The translations under genes were made by a program, and so were the position numbers. From Ananas comosus (Eukaryota; Streptophyta; Magnoliopsida; Poales; Bromeliaceae): a stretch of 64,000 nt of DNA. Where the stretch lies: NCBI RefSeq assembly GCF_001540865.1, contig NC_033631.1:3725793-3789792 (forward strand), read 5' to 3'. Below are positions 1 to 10,655 of this stretch, piece by piece. Each line of letters opens with the position of its first letter. Within the stretch, counting starts at the first letter, position 1. Below the pieces are notes generated by a model, which was not told the DNA's origin, did no database searches, and saw nothing but the letters and a program-made list of their open reading frames with translations.

Positions 1-78
<78 letters not shown>
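1..78. repeat. Compound (TC)n-(TA)n microsatellite
   Basis: Uninterrupted TC dinucleotides run from 1 to about 46, then TA dinucleotides to 78. A second short TA stretch at 88-101 is flanked on both sides by the same GAGTCCAGC motif (79-87 and 102-110), a local duplication at the edge of the neighbouring miniature element. Confidence 0.97.
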
Positions 79-81
<3 letters not shown>

Positions 82-399
82 TCCAGCTATATATATATAT
101 AGAGTCCAGCTACTATCCTTTTAGGAGTACGAAAGCCTTCGTCCTCCTAAGTCATTTTAGCTGATATGAATTCTGAATCGATGATCGGAATTGTTAAAGT
201 AGATTTAGAGTATTTATAACGTCTAGAAACTAAATTTCATAAATTTTAAAATTCATTATCAAGTTCATTGAAAAGTTAAAAAATGAGAGGTAAAAAATGA
301 ATAACCTTGTGAAAATAAATGTTAGACTTTTTCAATTCTTGGTCGGAGTTATCAAATATTTTCTAAAGAGTATAAAAAATTTTTTATCAAAAAATTCAA

Positions 400-3094
400 T
401 GTAATATACCGAGAATTCGGAAAATAAGTATCGAACTTTAGTCAAATTGACCAAAGTGCGAGGATGGTACACTTCGAAAAGTCCGAAGGTGTTAAAATGA
501 TCAAAAGTGAATTACGGGAGGTTTTCGAGAGCTAAAGGATCAAAATCTGCATACTGCAGTTTTGAGCTCTCGGGGACCGGTCTCTGGTGGGAGAGACCGG
601 TCCCCGAACGCGTATGAATTGAGACAGCCGAAAAATTGGCTAAGTCCTGAGAAACTAGCTCTCGGGAACCGGTCCCTGCCTGAGAGACCGGTCCCCGAGA
701 GACCGGTCCCCCAAAGAAAGACCGGTTGCTCTGCGCGTGCGCCCTGCTGCTTGCGGGGAGAGCCTTCGGGAATCGGTCCCTGAAGGAGAGACCGGTCCCT
801 GCCTGCGCGAACAGCCCAGTCCAGGCTGTGTGAAAGAGTAAAAGTTGAGGGGCTTGGCTGCAATTTTGTAACCCAATGGCTATGTTATGGGGGCTAATGA
901 GATTTTCTCTCATTTCCTCACCCTCTCACACTCTCTTCTTTCCCTCTCTCTCTCTAGAAGACAAAGGAGAAGAAGAAGACAAAGGAAATGAAGGAAAAGA
1001 AGAAGAAGAAAGTGGAGAAGAAGCCATTGGAGTGAAGCAACTCCATCTTCTTTCTCTCTATTGCAGGAAAGGAGCAAGTTTAGAGGTAAGCTTTGCCCCT
1101 TTTCATGTTAACTCCCAAACTAGGGTTTGGACAAACCTAAAAATGGTTTTTATGGATCTTTTAGAGTATTGGAAGCTTTTCTTTTGCTTCTTTTGAGATC
1201 ATGGCCATGGAAATGGTGAGGTTTGAAAGTGAGCTTCATCACCTCTCATGGTGAAACCCTAAGTAGGATTTTAATTTGTCTAAAGATGGTTCTAATGGAC
1301 TTTTTAGAGTATAATGAAGCTACTTTTTCTTCCCATTGAGATCAAACCCTAGGTTTGATGATGCTATGGAGCTAGGGCACCAAAATGGGGGCTTTTGCTC
1401 ATAGGGATTTCTAAGTACAATTGACCCTCTAGAAACCTAATTGGGGGTATTTTCGATGCGTTGGTGCGCTCGGATTAATGTTACGAAAAGCCGATGTAAA
1501 GATATGGGCAAAATGGCCTAATATGGCTTTGTTATGCCGCAGGTAAGGAACGAAAGGTCTAAAAATCCCAAGAAAATCATCGGAGCACCTTTGAAAGCCT
1601 ACGAGGTGGGTGGTGCTTTTCAAACTTGTTGAACTTCCCTCTATGCCTAATGTGTCATTCATTTGAGTATGTGTATATATATTGTTGCATGCATTTTAGG
1701 GTAAAGTGATGATGAAAATGTGATGATGCTTGATTATGAGTACAACTTGCATAATATAATGAATGGGAACTATGTGAACGTCAAAAACCCTATGTGTATG
1801 CATGAGAGAAAAGTGAGCACCCCAAGTGAGCAAAAGAACAGAGTGACACAATGACATAGATCGAGTGGCATTCGATAAAGTTAAAGTGAAATGACACTAG
1901 AGATAGTGTGAGGTAAAGAACCAATGTAATGTAAAGAATGATGAAAATGACAATGTTTAAAGTTAAAGTAATGTGGGGAGTAAAGATCATGAAGTGCTAG
2001 AGGTAGCCAAAAGCAAAGAATGAAAAGAATAAGAAATGCTAGAGTTAGCAAAAGTAAGGAATTGTAAAGAATGTGTTTACATGAGTTTGCAACAAAAGTG
2101 ATGAAAGAACACTAGAGCTAGTGTAAAGTCAAGATTGAACTTATAAATCCTTTGAGTTAAGGATATGATCATACTTACTATGAGTTCCGTGCTCGAGGGT
2201 GGTCGCTCCCCCTCGGGCGATGCGCTCCGGAGTTATGCATCACGGGTTGGAGTAAACCCGAAGGACGGTCCTAGCGGGTGAGTTCCTGCGATGATGGACT
2301 TAATGTGAAGCAAGTTAATGTGGCGATACCCCCGGGTTAGCCTTGAGATTAAAGAACAAAGAGCAAAGAACAAAGTGCAAAGAACAAAGAACAAAGAGTA
2401 AAGTGAAAAGAACAAAGAATTTGCATAATCTGCATTTATTTAATGTTGAGCATATTTCTGCTTATTATTCAGGCATATTAGCATCATGTATAGTTTGGTT
2501 ACTGTTTACAGCCTATTCTTTCTATTATGCCTGAGTTAGTCCTAGTGGGAAAGTCGGTGAAAATTGAGGCCGAACCCACTGGGAACTTTGTTGTAGTTCT
2601 CACCCTACTATTCCACAGAGCCCGGACCGAGCGAGCCGGCGAGCGACCGAGGTAAAGGTATCGCGCCTTAATCAGAGGCCACCAGAGTTGGGTCTACATT
2701 TTGTAGTAAAGCACCTATGATCATCTTGTGTACTTGATGATAAAATGATGTAAAGAAAAGAATGTAATGTGTATTTTGACGTGAATGTGATGTAAGAAAG
2801 AAATGATGAAATGATGTAATGAAATTGTAAGGAATTATAAAAATGTACAAGACGAATGCAATGTATATGATAAAAAATGAATCATAGTACATATGAATGT
2901 TAGCTTTCCTATCTTTCACTCGTAGCTATTGCTTACTCTTGTGTAAGCCGTAATTGTATGTTTCCGCTATTGCACTTCTTGTTTGAAAATGTACATGTGA
3001 TGAGCCTTGGGCGGACAGGGGAAACTCTGTCCGTTCGGCGTCTGTTTGACGTGCTCCGGCCAGCCCAAATTGGTATCGGTCCCGGGGCGTGACA
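400..3094 (+). mobile_element. Ty3/gypsy solo LTR 1, with 5-bp TSD TTCAA
   Basis: The LTR begins TGTAATATACCGAG and ends CCCGGGGCGTGACA. It is bracketed by the perfect direct repeat TTCAA at 395-399 and 3095-3099. No internal domain is present, so this is a solo LTR left by LTR-LTR recombination. Its length (2695 bp) and termini match the other large gypsy LTRs here, which accompany chromodomain pol genes. In order it holds an ACCGGT cluster (576-796), a TC-rich stretch ending at CTCTCTAGAAGAC (about 940-962) that may mark the transcript start, and an AAAGAACAAAG-type purine minisatellite (about 2350-2418). Short ORFs inside it are not conserved in frame with solo LTR 2. Confidence 0.92.
576..796. 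promoter_or_regulatory. ACCGGT palindrome cluster in solo LTR 1
   Basis: Exact or near ACCGGT cores start at 576, 596, 668, 687, 702, 721, 772 (one mismatch) and 791. Spacings within groups are 20, 19, 15, 19 and 19 bp. Cores are usually embedded in the wider palindrome GGGACCGGTCCC. The cluster lies upstream of the TC-rich presumed start region. A regulatory role is inferred from position and repetition only. Confidence 0.6.
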
Positions 3095-3341
3095 TTCAAG
3101 CTGTTTGGATTGTTCTATATCGTTAAACAAGCAAACGGCTCATATAGGCCGTAAAAAATTGTCGATTTTGTGATCCTTTGATCACTATGTAAATAATTTT
3201 TAAAATTTATAAAATTTAGTTTCTACACGTTATAATACTATAGATCAACTTTAAATGTTTTGATCATCGATTCGGGATCCCTATCATGTAAAACAACTTA
3301 GAAGGACGAAGGCTTCCGTCCTCCTAAAAAGATAGTAGCTG

Positions 3342-3815
3342 AATTTTTAGCCCTTAGATTGAGAAATGGGTGGTTAGGATGATGTGGGCCCCCTAGGGTT
3401 GAGTGAGTGGTTGGTTGAATAGTATAATCTAATGGGTAAAAATAATCAGAGGGTTAAATCTAATGGTGGAAAACTTGATAGCATCAAATCCTTGGTGCTA
3501 TCGATAGTATCCCAGCCGGACTCTATATATATGAACTAGGTAGGAATACTATCAATAGCACCAAACTATTGGTGCTATTGATTTTTTAGCCCTTAGATTG
3601 AGAAATGGGTGGTTAGGATGATGTGGGCCCCCTAGGGTTGAGTGAGTGGTTGGTTGAATGGTATAATCTAATGGGTAAAAATAATCAGAGGGTTAAATCT
3701 AACAGTGGAAAACTCGATAGCATCAAATCCTTGGTGCTATCGATAGTATCTCAGCCGGACTCTATATAGAACTAGGCAGGAATACTATCAACAGCACCAA
3801 ACTATTTATTTGAGT
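3342..3815 (+). mobile_element. Tandem array of three MITE copies, two of them partial
   Basis: Copy 1 (3342 to about 3528) lacks its 5' terminus. Copy 2 (about 3533-3768) is complete, with inverted ends related to GGATACTATCGATAGCACCA and a subterminal palindrome TAGCACCA...TGGTGCTA. Copy 3 (3769 to about 3815) contains only the 5' end. The repeat period is about 237-239 bp, and TATATA sequences lie at the copy junctions. The core TTGAGTGAGTGGTTGGTTGA is shared with the MITE pair at 60121-60584, so both belong to one superfamily. Confidence 0.8.
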
Positions 3816-3858
3816 TAGGAAGAGAGGAATGAAATTCTTGTGAATCGACGGCCGCTTC

Positions 3859-5485
3859 TGTAGTGTACCGAATTTCGGTATGGCATATTGAACTTTGGCC
3901 AAATTAGGCAAAGTACAGTTGAGAAACGATTGTGAACATGTTTAAAAATGGATTCCGAGGATGTTAGAACGATTAGAAAGGAAATAGAGTTCCAAGAAGC
4001 GAAAACGAAAATTTTTAGAGAAAATGTTTTTGGGCTGTTTGGACTCTCAAAGTTCGGACCTTGACTTCAGGATACAGATCTTAATATTTTTTGTACAGGT
4101 TAGAGTATCAAAGTTCGAACCTTGAGGGAGGATCTGAACCTTACTTGTGCAGATTGGACAAGTGAGGTATGGGGTCTGAATCTTATTTAAGGATCCAGAT
4201 CCTTCGCTCACAAAAGCTGCAGTTTAGGGGTTTTGTGCAATTTTGGCTGAACCTTTTTAAAAGGGAACTCAACCTTTTCTCTCCCTCAACCAAAAACACA
4301 AGAGGGGAGCCTTTTCTCCATCTCTCTCACTTTCTTCTTCTCCTCTCTCACTTGGGATCTATCCCAACACTTGGAGATTGGAATGATTGATCTTGGAGAG
4401 GCCATTAGTGGTGTAGAGTAAGCTTTTTGGAGTAAGAAAAAGCTTGAGTAGCTCGTGGCAAAGGTGAGATTTTGGGATTTAAGGTTAGGGTTTTGAATTT
4501 AAACTTTATAAATGAATTTTTATCAAACCCTAAACTAATCTAGGCTACTTATTGTAGAGATTAGCAAATGAAAATGGATTTCACCATGATTTTTGGAAAA
4601 TCCTTGGTTGAAAGAGGGCTTTTGTTGTTGAAGGGTTTAAAAATATTTTGACCTTTTAAAACACTAATTGGAGGATAGGAAATCATGTAGGACAACTTGA
4701 TTTCAAGAAATAAAAATGTTTTGAGATTCGAAAGAGGTAATGAACCGTTTTTTGTTGTTGTAGGACAAGAAATCATGGAACTAAGCTTATAGCCAAGGAA
4801 AGCCTAGTTGTAAGTATTTACAAGCAATTAGGAAGGTTTTGAGGTGGGTTGTGTTTCATCGAAATGATTTGGTCACTTACATGTTTAGAGTGTATGGTTG
4901 CATGGAGTTTATGCATGTGGGAAAAAATAGCATGATTGGTAAAATTGATATGTATTAATGTATTTTTACCTTAAATACAATGTTACTATGGAATGTGAAC
5001 TAGACATTAAATTAATCATGTATTTCTAGGTGTGGACAACTAGGATGATGACTATGATACTCTCTCGGAACATTAGAGAATGAACTTGCATGTGTACTAA
5101 AATCTAGCGTCATTGGAACATAGGTTGGAAAAACAGGTAGATAGGATGCCACTTGGATGTGATGGTACGAACCTTGAGAGGTTAACAATGTAGGGCGAAG
5201 ATAATGGACTCTTGGGACCATCAAAGAAGTGATTCCAGAATCGCGAAACCTAAGGTTGGGCACATATTACTAAGATAATCTACTACCAATGTGTGAATAA
5301 ATATGCATGCATGTGATATTTGTAAATTAGGATAACTAATTCTCACTAGACAAGTAAATGCATGTATTGTTATGTTGCATACCTATGTCATGGACTAAGG
5401 AGGTAGGTTGACATTCTCGAGGGGCCTTAGAGAACTCAACATGGAAACATAGAAAATATAGTGCTATTGAGAATAGATTGGAAAG
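3859..5485 (+). mobile_element. Gypsy LTR-like head, 3' truncated and fused to gag/pol
   Basis: It starts TGTAGTGTACCGAA, the same 14 bases as the 3' LTR at 9224. A TC-rich region lies at about 4270-4350, as in the other LTRs. It has no GGGCGTGACA-type LTR end and no recognisable primer-binding site. Near 5485 it passes abruptly into sequence coding the C-terminal end of Gag, so the LTR end, leader and most of gag are deleted. Beyond the first few dozen bases it resembles the 3' LTR only weakly, so it may come from a different subfamily joined by recombination. Confidence 0.6.
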
Positions 5486-8400
5486 CATAGTGGGTCGTCG
5501 GTTGCGTCGGCTCCGATGACTCCGAGACAGTTTGGAGGAGCTCCGCCCGCTGCTGTATCTGTTGGACGTGCGATGGTGCCACGTCAACCGGAGGTGCCTC
5601 GACCGGTTCCTAGTGGTAGGATATTTGCTGCTCAGGTGGAGGAGCCTGCTGAGGTCGTCGATCGCGACGTCGTGGCAGGTATAGTGTTGATAAGTGGAAT
5701 TCGAACTAGAGCTTTATTTGACACTGGCGCATCTCATTCATTTATTAGTTGACCATTTGCTGAGATGCATGGCATAGAAGTCCAGTTGAGTAAAAGTACT
5801 TGGCGGGTGGAAGCCCCCGAGCGCTTATTTGTCATTAGAAAGGAGTGTTTGGCTTGCCCAGTACAGGTGGGTGACTGGATTATGTCGGTACGTCTACTCG
5901 TACTTAAACGGTTGAGGGACTTTGATCTAATATTGGGCATGAACTGGCTCTCGAAATATTATGCGTCTATCGACTGCGAGAGCAAAGTGATAACTTTTCG
6001 TGAGCCTGGACAAAAGGAGTTCACCTATCGTTCTTGCAAGAGTTCGCTCTTCGCCATGACAGTGTCGGCGTCGAGGGCAAGGAAGCTGGTTAGTGGCGGT
6101 TGCGCGGCTTATTTGGCAATCGTGGTGGAGAGTTGTAGGGAGACTCCGACGCTCGAGGATATTTCAGTGGTTTAAGAATTTCCGGACGTATTTCCTATGG
6201 AGTTATCGGGGATACCGCCAATCGGGAAATCGAGTTCGTAATAGATTTGGTTCCTGGAACCGTGCCGATTTCGAAGGCCCCGTATCGAATGGCACCGGCC
6301 GAATTAAAGGAGCTGAGGGCTCAATTGCAAGATCTCCTTGACAAGGGATTCATTAAGCCGAGTGTGTCGCCTTGGGGAGCCCCGGTGTTGTTCGTGAAGA
6401 AAAAGGACGGATCATTTCGTCTTTGTGTGGATTATCGTGAGTCAAATAAAGTCACGATTAAGAACAAGTACCCATTGCCCCATATCGATGATTTATTTCA
6501 CCAACTGCAAGTGTTGCGTGTGTACTCAAAGATTGATCTTCAGTCAGGCTATCATCAGTTGAGGATTAAGCCGGAAGATGTTCACAAAATCGCGTTCCGT
6601 AGGCGTTACGAGCATTATGAATTCACGGTTATGCCGTTTGGGCTTACGAATGCCCCAACAGCATTCATGGATCTGATGAACCGTGTTTTTAGGGCCTTCT
6701 TAGATCGATTTGTCGTGGTGTTCATAGATGACATATTGGTTTACTCTCGTAGCGACGAAGAGCATGAGAAATATTTGAGGATTGTGCTACAAGTCCTTCG
6801 GGAGTAGAAGCTTTATGCGAAGTTGAAGAAGTGCGACTTTTGGCTCCGTGAAGTTGCCTTCTTGGGACATGTAATTTCCGAGGGTGGTGAATCTGTTGAC
6901 TAGAGGAAAGTTGAGGCGATCAAGAATTGGCCTCGTCCGACGAATATATCAGAGGTCCACAGCTTTGTTGGCTTAGCGGGATACTATAGGCTGTTTGTGG
7001 AGGGTTTCTCGAAGATTGTTATTCCACTTACCCGTCGCACACATAAGGGCACTAAGTTCGTATGGAGTGACGAGTGCGACCAGAGTTTCAAAGAGTTGAA
7101 GGAGAAGTTGACTTCGACTCCGGTACTCGCCATGCCGGTTCAAGGAGAGAATTTCGTGGTGTATAGCGATGCATCCTACCAAGGTCTTGGGTGTGTTCTG
7201 ATGCAATGCGGGAAGGTTATTGCGTATGCATCCCGCTAGTTGAAGAGTTACGAGAAAAACTATCCCATTCACGACCTGGAGCAAGCTGCGGTGATCTTCG
7301 CCCTTAAGCTGTGAAGACACTACTTATATAGTGCGCGTTGTGAGGTGTACGCGGATCACAAAAACCTAAAGTATTTGTTTACCCAAAAGGAACTAAATAT
7401 GAGGCAGCGCCGGTGGTTAGAATTACTGAAAGATTATGATGTTACTCTTCTTTACCACCCGGGGAAAGCCAATGTAGTGGCTGATGCGCTTAACAGAAAA
7501 TCAGTGGAGGACCTTGCGATGTTGATCACGCATCAAAAATTGTTGTGGAAAGAGTTGTGGCGATTTGATCTTGAGATCGTAGCTTCGGAGGTTCCGGCTA
7601 TGCTTATGGCTCTCGTCGTCCAACTGACCCTGTTGGAAAGAATTAAAGAAATGCAATCCTCAGACCCAAGTCTCCAAAAGGTACGACGCGACGTCGAGAG
7701 TGGGCGCATCGGTGATTTCAGCATAAGCACCGATGGCGCACTCCGGTATCGGAGCCGTTGGTGTGTGTCAAATGAGGAGGAGATCCGAAAGTTAATTTTG
7801 TGAGAAGCCCATCGGTCTCCCTATAGTGTTCATCCGGGTGGCACCAAAATGTATAAAGATTTAAAGATGCACTATTGGTGACCGGGGATGAAGAAAGACA
7901 TCGAACACTATGTGGCACAATGTCTTGTATGTCAACAAGTCAAGGCGTAGCGCCGATTTTCGGCAAGAAAGCTTCAAAGTCTATCTATTCCCGTTTGGAA
8001 ATGGGAGGATATAGCTATGGATTTCGTGGTGGGTCTACCCGGTTCGTCGGGTGGCCACGACACTATTTGGGTGGTGGTGGATTACTTGTCGAAGTCGGCA
8101 CACTTTATACCTATCCACACCACTTGGTCCGGTGACAAGTTGGCCCAAGTCTACCTCGATGAGATTGTAAGGCTCCATGGAGTTCCAAAGTCGATTGTAT
8201 CGGATCGGGATCCCCGGTATACATCTCACTTTTGGAAAAGCCTACAAGAAGCGCTCGACACACGGCTCGATTTTAGCACTGCATTTCATCCTCAAAGCGA
8301 TGGCCAATCGGAGAGGACAATCCAGGTCTTGGAGAATATGCTGATTATAAGGGTGGATGACATGAGCAATTGCTAATACACTACATTTCATCCTCAAAGT

Positions 8401-9156
8401 GATGGCCAATCGGAGAGGACAATCCAGGTCTTGGAGAATATGCTGATTATAAGGGTGGATGACATGAGCAATTGCCAATAACCGAGTTCGTCTACAATAA
8501 TAGCTACCAAGCGAGTATAGAGATGGCACCGTTTGAAGCTCTCTATGAGAGAAAATGCCTATTTCCTATACATTGGAGTGAAGTTGGCGAACGGGTGGTC
8601 TTGGGCCCCGATGTATTTGTGGGAGGCGGAGGAAAAAGTCCGCCTTGCTCGCCAAAGGCTTTTGACGGCGCAATCTAGACAAAAAAGTTATGTGAATGTG
8701 CGCTGGCGGGATCTTGAGTTCGCGGTGGGAGACCGCGTCTTCTTGAAAGTGTCACTCATGCGGAGTGTGAAGCGGTTTGGGGTTCAGGGTTCGGGGAAAG
8801 CTTAGTGCCCGATATATCGGACCGTATGAAGTGTTGGAACGGATTGGTGGCCATACCGGCTTGCTTTACTGCCCAAGCTTGCGGGAGTTCACAATGTGTT
8901 CCACGTATCCAATCTCCACAAGTATGTTCACGACACGGATCATGTTCTCTTGTTTGAACCGTCCGAACTTCAAGAGGATATGACTTATGAGGAGTTCCTA
9001 GTATTCATTCTCGCTCGTGAGGTGAGGAAGTTGCGGAACCGTGAGATTCCATATGTCAAGGTCCAGTGGAGCAATCATGATGATCGTGAAGCCACATGGG
9101 AACTTGAGGGCGCCATAAAGGAGCATCATCCTCATATTTTCGAAGATCTGAGTTGA
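5486..9156 (+). pseudogene. Ty3/gypsy chromovirus gag-end/pol pseudogene (PR-RT-RH-IN-chromodomain)
   Basis: The remnant polyprotein shows, in order: the end of Gag; an aspartic protease with FDTGASHSFI near 5720-5750; reverse transcriptase with [15 protein letters not shown] (6248-6292) and the catalytic box FIDDILVYS (6721-6747); RNase H with [10 protein letters not shown] (7162-7191); the linker region [14 protein letters not shown]; integrase with FHPQSDGQSERT (8282 on); and a C-terminal chromodomain-like stretch with REVRKLRNREIPYVKVQW. The last points to a Tekay/Del-type chromovirus. It is dead: in-frame stops occur at 5750, 6173, 6805 and near 6900, 7237, 7312 and 7801, with at least one frameshift between 6175 and 6247. 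Several stops are TAG where Trp or Gln is expected. Gag is missing apart from its C-terminal end. Confidence 0.93.
8282..8485 (+). repeat. 102-bp in-frame tandem duplication within integrase
   Basis: The segment starting CATTTCATCCTCAAAG at 8282 repeats at 8384 almost unchanged through GACATGAGCAATTGC. The period is 102 bp, or 34 codons, so the frame is kept, but a TAA sits at the copy junction (about 8374-8376). It covers the integrase region that contains the catalytic glutamate motif. Confidence 0.9.
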
Positions 9157-9211
9157 GGTATGAGTTTAGATTTGAAATGAGTAAAGTTTCGAAGACGAAA
9201 CTTTTTTTTTT

Positions 9212-9223
9212 AGAGGGGGAGAA
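9212..9223 (+). promoter_or_regulatory. Polypurine tract of the left gypsy element
   Basis: The purine run AGAGGGGGAGAA lies directly before the TGTAGTG start of the 3' LTR at 9224, the expected place for plus-strand priming. Confidence 0.8.
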
Positions 9224-10132
9224 TGTAGTGTACCGAAACCTCGGTGCGCAAAATCGAACTTCAGTCAAATTGACCGAAGTATGGTATCGGACACTTCGGA
9301 GAGGTCCGTTGAGTGTCCCGAATGTCCGGAATGGCTTATAAGGGTATATGGGACCTTGGAGAGCAAAATGGGAGATTTCCAAAAAATTTCATGCTGGAAT
9401 TGCTCTCGAGGTCCGGACCCTGACTGTAGGGTCTGGACCCCATACACGAAAAATGACAGGTTGAGTTGGGAGTGTGTTGTGTGAGGGGCTATGTGCAATT
9501 GTGTAAATGGGAGAGTATATGTATGGGTTCTTAACTCATTTCCTTCACTTCCCCTCATACCACCAACCAAAGAGACACCTTTTTCTCTCTCTAAATCTCT
9601 CTCCCTCTTAGGGTTTGCTCCAAAGGGTGTAGTTTGGTGAAGAGAAGTTGTTTGGAGGTGAAGCTATCATCTTCTTTACCATTGGTTAGGAAAAGAGCTC
9701 GAGTTGATGTAGGTTTTCTGAGATTTCAAGGTTTATGGTTAGGGCTTTTATATAACCCCTTAGAAGTGAGATTAAATGAAACCCTAAGTAATTCTAAGCT
9801 AGATTATTGCATGAATCATAAGGTGCTATCAGTATTCTTGCAATAATGCATTTTTAGGGTTTCACATATGGGTTTTGAACATGATGGGTTTGGATCTCAA
9901 TTGACCTTTTATAAACCTAATTGAAGATAAAATCGACGTGGTGGGAAACTCAAATCGGAGTTCTTACGAGCATACGGCGAGTTGTTGAGAAAAAGTACCG
10001 TTTTTGGTTCGTTTGCATGAGGTCGAGCCGAAACGACGTCCATAAATCGCAAGACTTGGATTCTCCCACCTCGGCATCATAGAGAGTGTAATATACCGAA
10101 AATTCGGAAAATAAATATCGAACTTTAGTCAA

Positions 10133-10451
10133 ATTGACCAAAGTGCGAGGATGGAACACTTCGGAAAGTCCAAAGGTGTTAAAATGATTAAAAGTGAGTT
10201 GTGGAAGGTTTTCGAGAGCTAAAGAATTGAATTCTGCAAAACTGCAGATTTTCAGCTCTCGGGGACCGGTCCCTGAAGGGAGAGACCGGTNATTGACCAA
10301 AGTGCGAGGACGGTACACTTCGAAAAGTCCGAAGGTGCTAAAATGATCGAAAGTGAGTTGTGGAAGGTTTTCGAGAGCTAAAGAATTGAATTCTGCAAAA
10401 CTGCAGATTTTCAGCTCTCGGGGACCGGTCCCTGAAGGGAGAGACCGGTCC
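10133..10451 (+). repeat. 159-bp duplication flanking a single N, probable assembly artefact
   Basis: Sequence 10133-10290 recurs with few changes at 10292-10451, starting ATTGACCAAAGTGCGAGG each time, and the two copies meet exactly at the N at 10291. The related solo LTR 1 has only one copy of this block. The most likely explanation is two overlapping contig ends joined without merging. Confidence 0.75.
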
Positions 10452-10655
10452 ACGAACGCGTGCAGAATGAGACAGCCGAAAAATCGGCTAAGTCCTGGAA
10501 GGATAGCTCTCGGGAACCGGTCTCTACCTGAGAGACCGGTCCCCCAGAGACCTGTCCCATCGGAGGGAGACCGGTCGCATCGCGCGCAGCGACTCTGGCT
10601 GCGCAGGGTGGACGTTCGGGAACCGGTCCCTGCTCGGGGAGACCGGTCTCTGCCT
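10424..10655. promoter_or_regulatory. ACCGGT palindrome cluster in solo LTR 2
   Basis: Cores start at 10424 and 10444 (20 bp apart), followed by further pairs through about 10655 with similar spacing. Flanks read GGGACCGGTCCC or GAGACCGGTCTC. The position relative to the LTR start and the TC-rich tract matches solo LTR 1. Confidence 0.55.

Larger units (their letters stand above)
107..3341. mobile_element. Long-TIR miniature element split by a solo LTR
   Basis: The left arm (107 to about 265) and the right arm (about 3180 to 3341) are inverted copies. Both begin with CAGCTACTATC and carry a subterminal palindrome around AAGCCTTCGTCCTCC. They stay alignable for roughly 160 bp through a segment resembling TAGAAACTAAATTTCATAA. 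Without the inserted solo LTR (400-3094) and one target repeat, the element is about 535 bp. No transposase is present, so it is non-autonomous. The superfamily is uncertain. The outer flank is TA-rich, as for other MITEs in this window. Confidence 0.8.

Noticed and set aside
512..913. Open frames on both strands rich in Gly, Pro, Arg, Val and Ser (also 9950-10730, 21676-21933, 31267-31524)
   Set aside because: They are translations of the ACCGGT repeat clusters in LTRs. Open frames occur in several phases at once and show no conserved start or domain.
876..1196. 106-aa frame with a Lys/Glu-rich part in solo LTR 1
   Set aside because: The equivalent place in solo LTR 2 reads in another frame. 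It is the purine-rich transcript leader of an LTR, not a protein gene.
8896..9156. Chromodomain-like protein as a possible host chromatin gene
   Set aside because: It is in frame with gypsy integrase, directly before the polypurine tract and LTR, so it is the chromovirus integrase tail.
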